Shown piece after piece: positions 8,559 to 16,885 of a DNA stretch of 64,000 nt. Position numbers and translations under genes: made by a program. Each line of letters starts with the position of its first letter. The first letter of the stretch is position 1. The notes beneath the pieces were generated by a model. The model was given only the letters and a program-made list of their open reading frames with translations, was not told the origin of the DNA and did no database searches. Source of the DNA: Porticoccus sp964395715 (GTDB lineage: Bacteria > Pseudomonadota > Gammaproteobacteria > Pseudomonadales > Porticoccaceae); assembly GCA_964395715.1 (NCBI GenBank), contig CAYNAU010000001.1, positions 434,001 through 498,000 of the forward strand, read 5' to 3'.

Positions 8559-9012
8559 TACCACTGACAATCCTGCTCCACCACGCTGCCTGCTGGCCTT
8601 TGATTTTGGCACCGGCCAGATTGGTGTGGCAGTCGGCCAGACCCTGACCAACAGCGCCAACCCGCTCGCCGTATTAAAAGCCCGGGATGGCATTCCCAAC
8701 TGGGATCAAATTGAACAGTTGCTGTCGGAATGGCGGCCCGACCAGCTACTGGTAGGCCTGCCCCTGAATATGGACGGCACGGAAAGCGACTTCTGCCAGC
8801 GCGCGCGCAAGTTTGCACGCCGGTTACATGGCCGCTTCGGGGTGCCCGTGAGTATGGTTGACGAACGCCTGTCCACCTTCGCCGCGAAAGGCCGGCAACA
8901 GTCCCAGGGCAAACATAGGGGCAGCTACAAACAGCAGCCGGTGGACGATCTCGCCGCGGTCATCATCCTGCAAGACTGGCTCTCGGACCCGTCCACCGCC
9001 ACTGCGCCCTGA
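8542..9012 (+). CDS. ruvX: Holliday-junction-resolvase-like protein RuvX (YqgF)
   Basis: This 156-residue RNase H-like protein has CLLAFDFGTGQIGVAVGQ (first catalytic Asp), LLVGLPLNMDGTESDFCQRA and VSMVDERLSTFAA (later acidic residues). The YqgF family is implicated in 16S rRNA 5'-end maturation and resembles RuvC resolvases. The start overlaps yqgE, so the two are translationally coupled. In Pseudomonas pyrR-pyrB-pyrC follow; here the convergent pilU follows instead. Confidence 0.9.
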   Translation: MPDTPDTTDNPAPPRCLLAFDFGTGQIGVAVGQTLTNSANPLAVLKARDGIPNWDQIEQLLSEWRPDQLLVGLPLNMDGTESDFCQRARKFARRLHGRFGVPVSMVDERLSTFAAKGRQQSQGKHRGSYKQQPVDDLAAVIILQDWLSDPSTATAP

Positions 9013-9037
9013 TACCAGGCTCTCAGGCCTGCATCAG
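9009..9037. terminator. Imperfect hairpin between convergent ruvX and pilU
   Basis: CTGAT/ATCAG and CAGGC/GCCTG pair into an interrupted hairpin that overlaps both gene ends. No T-run follows on either strand, so its role as a terminator is only suggested by its position. Confidence 0.3.
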
Positions 9038-10176
9038 AAACGGTTGATATGGTCGTCCTGGTCTTCCTCCACCTGCAACTCGTCCGCTGCATTTGACAGA
9101 TAACCCGCGTCGCTGTCCGACTGAAGCTTGATAAGTAGCCGCAGGTCGTTTTTCGAATCTGCGTGCAGCATTGCATCTTCGTAGGTAATCAACCCTTCTT
9201 CATAGAGCTTGTAGAGGGCCTGGTCGAAGGTCTGCATGCCATGTTCTGTGGAGCGCGTCATCAACTCCTTGAGTTTGTGGACTTCACCCTTGCGAATCAT
9301 ATCCCCCGCCAGCGGCGTGTTGATCAGGATTTCAATGGCTGCCCGACGGCCACTGCCATCAGCCAGGGGTATCAGCTGCTGTGCAACCATCGCTTTCATG
9401 TTGAGGGACAGGTCCATCCACAACTGCCCATGACGCTCGGGCGGGAAGAAGTGCTGAATGCGATCCAGCGCCTGGTTGGCGTTGTTGGCGTGCAATGTCG
9501 CCAGCACCAGGTGACCGGTTTCTGCAAACGTAATGGCGTGCTCCATGGTTTCCGGAGTCCGGATCTCACCGATTAGAATCACATCCGGGGCCTGACGCAA
9601 GGTGTTGCGCAGTGCTATTTCAAAGGATTCCGTGTCTACACCCACTTCGCGCTGAGTCACGATACAGCCTTCGTGCTGGTGCACAAATTCGATCGGGTCT
9701 TCGACAGAGATGATATGGCCGCGACTGGTTCGATTGCGGTGACCAATCATGGCTGCCAATGAGGTGGACTTACCTGTACCGGTGGCGCCCACGAAAATAA
9801 TGATGCCGCGCTTGGTCATCACCAGCTCATTGAGAATGGGTGGCAGTTGTAGCTGTTCCACGGTCGGGATGATCGTTTCAATACGGCGCAACACCATGCC
9901 GCATTCGTTGCGCTGCACAAAAGCACTTACCCGGAACCGCCCGACGCCGGGACGACCGATCGCAAAGTTCAGCTCTTTCTTTTCGCGGTATTCTTTGCGC
10001 TGTTTCTCATCCATGATGCTTTCGACCACCTGATGGGCCTTTTCAGGTGTCAGCGGTGTTTTACCGACCGGGACGATGACCCCGTTGACCTTGATACTAG
10101 GGGCAACACCGGTGGTAATAAACAGGTCGGAAGCCTCTTTCTCGACCATTAATTTCAACAGTACATCAAAATCCAT
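9034..10176 (-). CDS. pilU: Type IV pilus retraction ATPase accessory PilU
   Basis: This 380-residue secretion-superfamily hexameric ATPase has an N-terminal PAS-like domain and a RecA-like core. Visible motifs are Walker A GATGTGKST, the Asp box GHIISVEDPIEFVHQHEGC, Walker B ILIGEIRTPETMEHA and the His box HLVLATLHANNANQALDRI. PilU works with PilT at the inner face of the pilus base to power retraction. Compared with the linked PilT it carries the longer, acidic C-terminal tail typical of PilU (VEEDQDDHINRF). It lies downstream of pilT on the same strand (65 nt gap). Confidence 0.93.
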   Translation of the reverse strand: MDFDVLLKLMVEKEASDLFITTGVAPSIKVNGVIVPVGKTPLTPEKAHQVVESIMDEKQRKEYREKKELNFAIGRPGVGRFRVSAFVQRNECGMVLRRIETIIPTVEQLQLPPILNELVMTKRGIIIFVGATGTGKSTSLAAMIGHRNRTSRGHIISVEDPIEFVHQHEGCIVTQREVGVDTESFEIALRNTLRQAPDVILIGEIRTPETMEHAITFAETGHLVLATLHANNANQALDRIQHFFPPERHGQLWMDLSLNMKAMVAQQLIPLADGSGRRAAIEILINTPLAGDMIRKGEVHKLKELMTRSTEHGMQTFDQALYKLYEEGLITYEDAMLHADSKNDLRLLIKLQSDSDAGYLSNAADELQVEEDQDDHINRF

Positions 10177-10241
10177 TATTTTCTCCCAAACTGCTATTTT
10201 TCAGGCCGCGGCCTACCGATTAACGACAAGTTATCTGCCTA

Positions 10242-11276
10242 TCAGAACTCATCCGGCATCTTCGCTTTTTCTTTGGCCACTTCAGTGGTGATCACTTTCT
10301 GGCTAACCAGGCGGTGCAGGTTCTGGTCCATGGTCTGCATCCCGTGGGATGCGCCCGTCTGAATGGCTGAGTACATCTGCGCCACCTTGTCCTCACGAAT
10401 CAGGTTACGAATGGCCGGTGTACCGATCATGATTTCGTGTGCGGCAATCCTGCCGCCACCAATTTTCTTCATCAGTGTCTGCGAGATCACCGCCTGCAGC
10501 GACTCAGACAACATGGAGCGAACCATGGGTTTCTCGGCGGCGGGGAACACGTCGACAATCCGGTCAATGGTTTTTGCCGCCGACGTGGTATGCAGGGTGC
10601 CAAATACCAGGTGACCGGTTTCCGCGGCCGTCAGTGCCAGGCGAATGGTTTCCAGGTCACGCATCTCACCCACCAGGATGATATCCGGGTCTTCCCGCAA
10701 CGCTGAGCGCAACGCCTCGCTGAAACCGTGAGTATCACGGTGTACCTCACGCTGGTTAACGAGGCATTTTTTACTCTCGTGTACGAATTCGATGGGGTCT
10801 TCAATGGTCAAAATATGCTGGTAGCGGTTTTCGTTGACGTAATCCACCATGGCCGCCAGGGAGGTTGATTTACCGGAACCAGTGGGGCCGGTCACCAGCA
10901 CTAACCCCCGTGGCAACATGGACAGATTCCTGAAGACCTGACCAAAGCCCAGGTCCTCCAAGGTCAGCACCCGGGAGGGGATGGTCCGGAACACGCCCGC
11001 CGCACCGCGGTTCTGGTTGAACGCATTAACCCGAAAACGCGCTACGCCGGGCACTTCAAACGAAAAGTCTGTTTCCAGGAACTCTTCATAATCGCGACGC
11101 TGCTTGTCGTTCATGATGTCGTAGATTAACTGGTGGACTTCCTTGTGCTCCATGGGAGGCAAGTTCACTCTTCGCATATCACCGTCAATCCTGATCATCG
11201 GGGGCAACCCCGCAGAGATATGCAAATCCGATGAACCCTGTTTAACGCTGAACGCCAGCAATTCCGTAATATCCAT
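10242..11276 (-). CDS. pilT: Type IV pilus retraction ATPase PilT
   Basis: This 344-residue hexameric ATPase depolymerises pilin during twitching. It has Walker A GPTGSGKST, LTIEDPIEFVHESKKCLVNQ (Asp box), IILVGEMRDLETIRLALT (Walker B) and HLVFGTLHTTSAAKTIDRI (His box). The C-terminal AIRNLIREDK motif, diagnostic for PilT, is also present. Length matches the family. It is first in the pilT-pilU operon and divergent from yggS, as in Pseudomonas. Confidence 0.95.
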   Translation of the reverse strand: MDITELLAFSVKQGSSDLHISAGLPPMIRIDGDMRRVNLPPMEHKEVHQLIYDIMNDKQRRDYEEFLETDFSFEVPGVARFRVNAFNQNRGAAGVFRTIPSRVLTLEDLGFGQVFRNLSMLPRGLVLVTGPTGSGKSTSLAAMVDYVNENRYQHILTIEDPIEFVHESKKCLVNQREVHRDTHGFSEALRSALREDPDIILVGEMRDLETIRLALTAAETGHLVFGTLHTTSAAKTIDRIVDVFPAAEKPMVRSMLSESLQAVISQTLMKKIGGGRIAAHEIMIGTPAIRNLIREDKVAQMYSAIQTGASHGMQTMDQNLHRLVSQKVITTEVAKEKAKMPDEF

Positions 11277-11346
11277 GAGTTATTCCTGTAATTCTGGGTT
11301 AACCTACCGCTCTTCCGGGAGCCGCAGGGCGGCCTAGAGCAAGCAT

Positions 11347-12048
11347 ATGCCTACTATAGCCGACAATCTTCAACATGTTTACCAACAGATTCACGCAGCC
11401 GCAAAGCTGGCCTGCAGGAATCCTGAGGACATTCATTTACTGGCTGTCAGCAAGGCTCACCCCGCCAGCGCCATCCGCGAATGTTACGCTGCAGGCCAGC
11501 GTCACTTCGGTGAAAATTACCTGCAGGAAGCCCTCCTGAAACAGGAGTCTCTGGCAGACCTCACGGACCTGTGCTGGCACTTTATCGGCCCACTACAGAC
11601 AAATAAAACACGAAAAGTCGCCGAGCAGTTTGACTGGGTTCACAGTATTGATCGCCAACGCATCGCAGAACGACTGAGTGAACAGCGACCCGAATACTGC
11701 GAACCCCTCAATGTTTGCATTCAGGTTAATCTCCACGACGAGACCAGTAAATCTGGCGTGACATCGCAGGATGTGACCACCCTGGCAAAAAACATCATGG
11801 CTCTGCCCAACCTGAAACTGCGAGGCCTGATGGCGATTCCCGTAAAGAGCGATGACTATGCTGCTCAACTGGACTCGTTTTCCCAAATCGCCAAGCTAAT
11901 GCGTGAGTTGCAAAACTCCACCCGGCTTGCAACATTGGATACACTTTCCATGGGAATGAGCAATGACCTGCAGGCGGCCATCGCAGCGGGCGCAACCATT
12001 GTCAGGGTTGGAACCGGTATATTTGGCCCCCGGCAACCCCTGACCTAA
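11347..12048 (+). CDS. yggS: YggS family pyridoxal phosphate homeostasis protein
   Basis: This 233-residue TIM-barrel PLP-binding protein has the cofactor lysine in IHLLAVSKAHPASAIREC, then GQRHFGENYLQEAL and CWHFIGPLQTNKTRKVAE. Near the C-terminus it has LSMGMSNDLQAAIAAGATIVRVGTGIFG, which binds the PLP phosphate. The family keeps PLP available and affects amino-acid pools but has no known catalytic activity. It heads the yggS-proC-yggT-yggU cluster. Confidence 0.93.
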   Translation: MPTIADNLQHVYQQIHAAAKLACRNPEDIHLLAVSKAHPASAIRECYAAGQRHFGENYLQEALLKQESLADLTDLCWHFIGPLQTNKTRKVAEQFDWVHSIDRQRIAERLSEQRPEYCEPLNVCIQVNLHDETSKSGVTSQDVTTLAKNIMALPNLKLRGLMAIPVKSDDYAAQLDSFSQIAKLMRELQNSTRLATLDTLSMGMSNDLQAAIAAGATIVRVGTGIFGPRQPLT

Positions 12049-12084
12049 CAGGATTTTGTGACAGCAATCGACCAAGGAATCACA

Positions 12085-12906
12085 GTGAGCAAACCCAAAC
12101 TGACTTTCATCGGTGGTGGCAACATGGCCACCAGCCTGATCGGCGGCCTGGTAGACAAAGGCTACCCGGCCGATGCCATCACCGCGACCGACCCCCTGGA
12201 GGCAAGTCGCCAGAAACTGGCGCAGAGCTTTGGCGTCAACACCAGCGACGATAACCTGCAGGCCTGTGTCGATGCAGATGTGATTTTACTGGCGGTCAAG
12301 CCACAGGTGATGAAGAGCGTACTGCAAGGGCTGGCCGGTACTCTCAACCACCGCCCCCTGATCATTTCCATCGCTGCAGGCATATCCATGGACTCCCTTG
12401 CTGGCTGGCTCGGCGGTGAACTGCCCATCGTTCGCTGTATGCCCAACACCCCCGCCCTGGTGCAAACCGGTGCCAGTGGCCTCTATGCCAATAGCCAGGT
12501 AAGCGCTGTACAGAGGGATCTTGCCGAGCAGATTCTCAAGGCTGTCGGGGTTGTCTGCTGGCTGGACAATGAAGCGGACATCGATGCGGTCACCGCCGTC
12601 TCCGGCAGCGGTCCTGCCTATTATTTTCTGGTCATGGAAATCATGCAGCGCATTGGCGAAGAGCTCGGTCTTTCCCCGGAAGTCGCCAGGCAGCTTACCT
12701 TGCAAACCGCACTGGGTGCGGCAAGAATGGCCCTTGAAAGCGATGTGGACAGCGCCGAACTGAGACGCCGTGTCACCTCGCCGGGCGGCACCACCCAGCG
12801 CGCCATTGAAGCCTTTGAATCAGGCGACCTGGAAGCGCTGTTCCGCAGAGCCATGAATGGTGCAGCAGAGCGGGCCAAAGAAATGGCCAGCGAACTGGCA
12901 GATTAA
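12085..12906 (+). CDS. proC: Pyrroline-5-carboxylate reductase
   Basis: This enzyme performs the last step of proline synthesis, NAD(P)H reduction of pyrroline-5-carboxylate. The Rossmann motif TFIGGGNMATSLIGGL is at the N-terminus, and the family signature SGSGPAYYFLVMEIM plus the dimerisation helices with RRRVTSPGGTTQRAIE are in the C-terminal half. I prefer GTG 12085, with AAGGA six bases upstream, giving MSKPKLTFIGG; a GTG at 12058 would add nine residues and also has a weak AGGA. It follows yggS directly. Confidence 0.93.
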   Translation: MSKPKLTFIGGGNMATSLIGGLVDKGYPADAITATDPLEASRQKLAQSFGVNTSDDNLQACVDADVILLAVKPQVMKSVLQGLAGTLNHRPLIISIAAGISMDSLAGWLGGELPIVRCMPNTPALVQTGASGLYANSQVSAVQRDLAEQILKAVGVVCWLDNEADIDAVTAVSGSGPAYYFLVMEIMQRIGEELGLSPEVARQLTLQTALGAARMALESDVDSAELRRRVTSPGGTTQRAIEAFESGDLEALFRRAMNGAAERAKEMASELAD

Positions 12907-12926
12907 ACCGGAAGACAGGACAAACC

Positions 12927-13517
12927 ATGAGTACGACTTTCGCGCAGGCAGGAACATTTTTAATCCAGTCACTTGGCAGCTTCTATTTGGCAGTGGTCAT
13001 GTTGCGGTTTCTGTTACAACTGGCCAGGGCCGATTTTTACAACCCCATTTCCCAGTTCCTGATCAAGGCCACTCACTTGCCCAGCAAGCCCCTGCGCAAG
13101 GTGTTTCCCAGTTACCGCAATTTTGATCTCGCCAGCCTGGCTCTGGCGCTACTGTGTCAGTTACTGGCCATTGAAGTCACGGCGCTGGTCAACGGCTTTG
13201 ATATGGTCAACATTCTGTACGCGCTGTCCTGGGGCGCGATCGGCATGCTATCCCTGATACTGAATCTTTATCTGTATGGCCTGCTGATCGTCATCATTGT
13301 CAGCTGGGTCGCACCCCAGAGCCAGCACCCGGCATTAATTCTGCTCAATCAACTGATACGCCCGGCGATGGAGCCCTTCCAGAGAATCATCCCGCCAATG
13401 GGAGGCATCGACCTGTCACCAATCTTTATGTTTCTGGTGATCAATATGCTGCAGATTTTTCTGAATGGCATCGCCGGGAGCGTGCACACACCGGCAGGTC
13501 TGGTACCCGGCTTCTGA
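12927..13517 (+). CDS. yggT: YggT family integral membrane protein
   Basis: This 196-residue protein holds two YggT repeats, each a membrane hairpin, with FYLAVVMLRFLLQLARADFYNPISQF in the first and LLIVIIVSWVAPQSQHPALILLNQLIRP in the second. Family members are implicated in osmotic tolerance and membrane-protein placement, without a defined mechanism. The stop overlaps the yggU start by one base. The region between proC and yggT contains GAAGACAGGA before the ATG. Confidence 0.88.
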   Translation: MSTTFAQAGTFLIQSLGSFYLAVVMLRFLLQLARADFYNPISQFLIKATHLPSKPLRKVFPSYRNFDLASLALALLCQLLAIEVTALVNGFDMVNILYALSWGAIGMLSLILNLYLYGLLIVIIVSWVAPQSQHPALILLNQLIRPAMEPFQRIIPPMGGIDLSPIFMFLVINMLQIFLNGIAGSVHTPAGLVPGF

Positions 13518-13807
13518 TGCCGGATCACTATCAGTGGCAGGGGAAGACGCTGCTACTCCACTGCCACTTACAGCCGCGAGCGGCAAACGATGAGATTGTC
13601 GGCATTCAGGGCGACCGACTGAAAATTCGCATTACCGCGCCGCCCGTGGATGGCAAGGCCAATCAGCATCTGCTTACCCTTATGGCCAAATGGTTCGGCG
13701 TTGCCAAAAGCCGGGTATCGATCGTGCGGGGGGAAAGCGGCAGACAAAAAACATTGGCCATCGACGCTCCGCAGAAGATTCCCCGCGAAGCAGCCGTTGG
13801 GGACTAA
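13517..13807 (+). CDS. yggU: DUF167 family protein YggU
   Basis: This 96-residue DUF167 protein has the conserved pattern LLLHCHLQPRAANDEIVGI, RLKIRITAPPVDGKAN and VSIVRGESGRQKTLAI. The family has a known fold but no assigned function. It is coupled to yggT by a one-base overlap, as in many gammaproteobacteria. It converges on rph, leaving 30 nt. Confidence 0.88.
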   Translation: MPDHYQWQGKTLLLHCHLQPRAANDEIVGIQGDRLKIRITAPPVDGKANQHLLTLMAKWFGVAKSRVSIVRGESGRQKTLAIDAPQKIPREAAVGD

Positions 13808-13837
13808 TTAGCTGCCAGCCCTGCAACCTCCAGGCAA

Positions 13838-14566
13838 CTAGCTCGGCGTCTGGGCCAACGCCATTTTCTGCACTTTCACCAGGTCGGCAATACCGCGTTT
13901 GGCCAGAGCCAGCATCTGCTGAAATTCTTCCTCGGAGAAGGGGGCTTCCTCGGCAGTGCCCTGTACCTCGATAAAACCACCTGCGCTGTTCATCACTACA
14001 TTCATATCGGTTTCGGCATTAGAATCTTCAGCGTAATCCAGATCGAGTACTGGCACGCCCTGGTATATCCCCACCGAGACCGACGCCACCATATTGGTGA
14101 TGGGACTTTGCTTGATGGCACCGGTGTCCACCAGGTGCTGCACCGCATCTACCAGCGCGACACAACCACCGGTGATGGACGCGGTTCGAGTGCCACCATC
14201 GGCCTGAATAACATCGCAATCCACGGTAATGGTGTTTTCACCCAGTGCTTCAAGGTTTACTGCTGCCCTCAGGGAACGCCCTATCAAACGCTGGATTTCC
14301 AGGGTTCTGCCGCCCTGCTTGCCACGGGATGCCTCACGGGCCATACGCTCGCCAGTAGAACGGGGCAACATGCCGTACTCGGCGGTCACCCAGCCCTGGC
14401 CTTTGCCCCGCAAAAAGCGCGGCACAGAATTTTCCACGCTGGCGGTACAAATCACTTTGGTTTCACCAAACTCGACTAATACAGAACCCTCTGCGTGCTT
14501 GGTGTAATTGCGGGTTAACTTCACGGCGCGAAGCTGCTCGGGTCGGCGGCCACTGGGACGGGACAT
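13838..14566 (-). CDS. rph: Ribonuclease PH
   Basis: This 242-residue phosphorolytic 3'-5' exoribonuclease trims tRNA 3' ends. The N-terminus MSRPSGRRPEQLRAVKLTRN and the central RTLEIQRLIGRSLRAAVNL and TITVDCDVIQADGGTRTAS motifs are diagnostic. Length is full (E. coli K-12 rph is frameshifted; this one is not). It is divergent from yicC, a common arrangement. Confidence 0.95.
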   Translation of the reverse strand: MSRPSGRRPEQLRAVKLTRNYTKHAEGSVLVEFGETKVICTASVENSVPRFLRGKGQGWVTAEYGMLPRSTGERMAREASRGKQGGRTLEIQRLIGRSLRAAVNLEALGENTITVDCDVIQADGGTRTASITGGCVALVDAVQHLVDTGAIKQSPITNMVASVSVGIYQGVPVLDLDYAEDSNAETDMNVVMNSAGGFIEVQGTAEEAPFSEEEFQQMLALAKRGIADLVKVQKMALAQTPS

Positions 14567-14676
14567 GGTATTTCCTATTAACCGGATGAATTGAGGGAAC
14601 GTATTCTACCGGAATTACTGGCACTACGGAGCCGCGTGTTAATATGGCTCCTCATTTCAATGCCGTGGAGTTCACC

Positions 14677-15540
14677 GTGCCCAGCAGCATGACCGCCTTT
14701 GCTCGCCAAACCATCGAGGCCCCCTGGGGTACCGCTTCCTGGGAACTGCGTTCCGTAAATCACCGCTACCTGGAACCCGGTTTTCGCATGCCGGAAACCG
14801 TCAGGGATATTGAAATGCCGTTGCGGGAAATGGCCCGCAAGTACCTGCAAAGGGGCAAGGTGGATTGCACCCTTCATTTGCATATTGCCCAGGAGTCCGG
14901 GGATATCGCCGTCAACCAATCGCTGGCCCGGCAATATATCGACGCCAGCCAACAACTGGCAGGCATGATGGCCGCTCCTGCCCCCATCTCGCCACTGGAC
15001 ATTCTGCGCTGGCCCGGGGTTTTGAAAGAACCTGAAATTAACCGCGATGAGCTCAACAAGACGCTCTTGGATCTGTTTGAACAGGCCTTGATTCAATTGC
15101 TCGAAGGCCGCCAGCGCGAGGGCGAAAAACTCGCACAGTTAATCGAGCAGCGGCTGGATGCCATCGCAGTGGAAGTGCAATCTGTGCGCAACAACCTGCC
15201 GGTGCTATTAAAAGCGCAGCGGCATAAAATTCTGGCCCGCCTGGAAGAACTTCAGGTCAGCCTGGATCACGACCGCCTCGAACAGGAACTGGTGTTGCTG
15301 GCACAAAAAGCTGACGTGGACGAGGAACTCGACCGACTCGATACCCACCTCGGCGAAATTCGCCGCGTGCTGAAACGCAAGGAACCCATTGGCCGCAGAC
15401 TCGACTTCCTGATGCAGGAACTGAACCGGGAAGCCAACACCCTCTCATCCAAATCCATCGCCACCGACACCACCAACTCGGCTGTCGAACTCAAAGTGCT
15501 GATTGAGCAGATGCGCGAGCAGATCCAGAATATCGAGTAG
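14677..15540 (+). CDS. yicC: YicC family endoribonuclease
   Basis: This protein has the YicC N-terminal signature SMTAFARQTIEAPWGTASWE followed by LRSVNHRYLEPGFRMPE. It ends with the DUF1732 region RRLDFLMQELNREANTLSSK. YicC proteins are reported to be RNA endonucleases acting in sRNA and mRNA decay. I chose GTG 14677 because GTGGAG lies six bases upstream and the family begins just before SMTAF; ATG 14644 would add 11 unsupported residues. Confidence 0.9.
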   Translation: MPSSMTAFARQTIEAPWGTASWELRSVNHRYLEPGFRMPETVRDIEMPLREMARKYLQRGKVDCTLHLHIAQESGDIAVNQSLARQYIDASQQLAGMMAAPAPISPLDILRWPGVLKEPEINRDELNKTLLDLFEQALIQLLEGRQREGEKLAQLIEQRLDAIAVEVQSVRNNLPVLLKAQRHKILARLEELQVSLDHDRLEQELVLLAQKADVDEELDRLDTHLGEIRRVLKRKEPIGRRLDFLMQELNREANTLSSKSIATDTTNSAVELKVLIEQMREQIQNIE

Positions 15541-15723
15541 CACTATTGGCGCTGCCATTCGCGCTTTTAGCAATTATCGCTTATGATGGCTGCCGTTTTC
15601 AGTGGAAATTTAAAAAAAGCATGTCATGAACTTTGCTTTTACTAAATAAAAAATAAGCCGTTCATGTCACCAAAAAACTGAAAACCAACAAGTGAATAAG
15701 AAAAATTAAGGCACATAATAAGA

Positions 15724-15746
15724 GCCAGCGGCACGTTATCGCTGGC
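15724..15746 (+). promoter_or_regulatory. Hairpin immediately upstream of the FIST-protein start
   Basis: GCCAGCG and CGCTGGC form a 7-bp GC-rich stem with a 9-nt loop, ending 11 nt before the ATG at 15758 where the ribosome would bind. The rest of 15541-15757 is AT-rich and carries an inverted repeat CATGAAC/GTTCATG (15625-15631 and 15660-15666). There is no clean Shine-Dalgarno sequence, so the hairpin could limit translation of the sensor pair. Confidence 0.4.
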
Positions 15747-15757
15747 CTGTGAGATTC

Positions 15758-16885
15758 ATGCGTGTAGAGCAAGTTCGCTTAGAAGCTTCCGAGTTGGTTT
15801 CGGGGTTTCGGCCTGTGTCCAAAAATCCTGATCTGGTGCTGATATTTGCCGCACCGGAGATCATCTCATTACCCGGTTTTTTTGAAACACTGAAATCGTC
15901 TTATCCGTCCAGCCTGCTGACAGGTTGCTCCACGGCGGGTGGGATTTATCATACCGAGGTTCTGGAAAACACCGTCGTCATTTGCGAAATCACGTTTACA
16001 TCTTCCCGCTGCTCAGTGATTACCGAGCAGGTTGCCGGCAACCGTGACAGCTTTGATGCCGGCAGAAAACTTGCCGAGAAAGTCGACATGTCCGGCCTGC
16101 GAGCCGTTATCCTGCTTGCGCCCGGGGTGGATATCAATGGCAGTGCCATTGTCGACGGCATGGTCTCCGTGCTTGGCGACATTCCCATCAGCGGTGGTCT
16201 GGCCGGTGATGAGGGAGCCTTTCAGCAAACCTTTACCCTGACGCCCGAAGGGGTGGATGAAACCAGCCTGGTCGCCATTTGTCTCTACGGGGAAAATCTC
16301 TCTATTGAATACAGTTCTTTTGGCGGCTGGCAGCCCTTTGGCCCACTGCGAAAAGTCACCCGACACCAAGGCAATACCTTGCAGGAGTTGGATGGGCGCC
16401 CGGCCCTGGAATTGTACAAACGCTATCTCGGGGAATACGCCAGCGAACTACCCAAATCGGGACTTTATTTTCCACTGGAAATGGTCCATCCGGACAACAG
16501 GGAAAATGGCCTGATTCGAACTATCATGAGTGTCGATGACCAGACCGGCGATCTGATTCTTGCCGGAGACATCGACCCCGAATGCTATATGCGCCTGATG
16601 CACGCATCCACAGACGGGCTGATCAACGGTGCAGATGTGGCAGCATCAAGAATCAGCCCCTCTGACCACGACCGACTGGCATTACTGGTGAGCTGCGTCG
16701 GTCGAAAAATCATCATGTGTGATGAAGTCTGTGAAGAAATAGAGGCAGTCAAGATGCGCCTCGGGCCGTCGACTGCGACCACCGGCTTTTATTCCTTTGG
16801 TGAAATTTGTCCATCACTGGATGCCAGGCAGTGCCAGTTTCATAACCAGACCATGACGCTCACCGTGATATCGGAGTCCGTGTAA
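15758..16885 (+). CDS. nosP: FIST-domain sensor protein, NosP-like
   Basis: This protein of about 375 residues has FIST_N in the first half (PDLVLIFAAPEI and LLTGCSTAGGIYHTEVLENT) and FIST_C in the second (ALELYKRYLGEYASELPKSG and ATTGFYSFGEICPS). FIST proteins of this layout encoded beside a histidine kinase include NosP, a haem protein that binds nitric oxide and inhibits the partner kinase NahK. I infer the same role here from architecture and coupling; haem binding itself cannot be read from sequence. The stop and the kinase start share one base. A GTG at 15749 would add three residues. Confidence 0.75.
   Translation: MRVEQVRLEASELVSGFRPVSKNPDLVLIFAAPEIISLPGFFETLKSSYPSSLLTGCSTAGGIYHTEVLENTVVICEITFTSSRCSVITEQVAGNRDSFDAGRKLAEKVDMSGLRAVILLAPGVDINGSAIVDGMVSVLGDIPISGGLAGDEGAFQQTFTLTPEGVDETSLVAICLYGENLSIEYSSFGGWQPFGPLRKVTRHQGNTLQELDGRPALELYKRYLGEYASELPKSGLYFPLEMVHPDNRENGLIRTIMSVDDQTGDLILAGDIDPECYMRLMHASTDGLINGADVAASRISPSDHDRLALLVSCVGRKIIMCDEVCEEIEAVKMRLGPSTATTGFYSFGEICPSLDARQCQFHNQTMTLTVISESV

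Noticed and set aside
15620..15669. CATGTCA direct repeats and CATGAAC/GTTCATG inverted repeat as a regulator site
   Set aside because: The units are short, widely spaced and in AT-rich sequence where such matches arise by chance; not enough to name a site.
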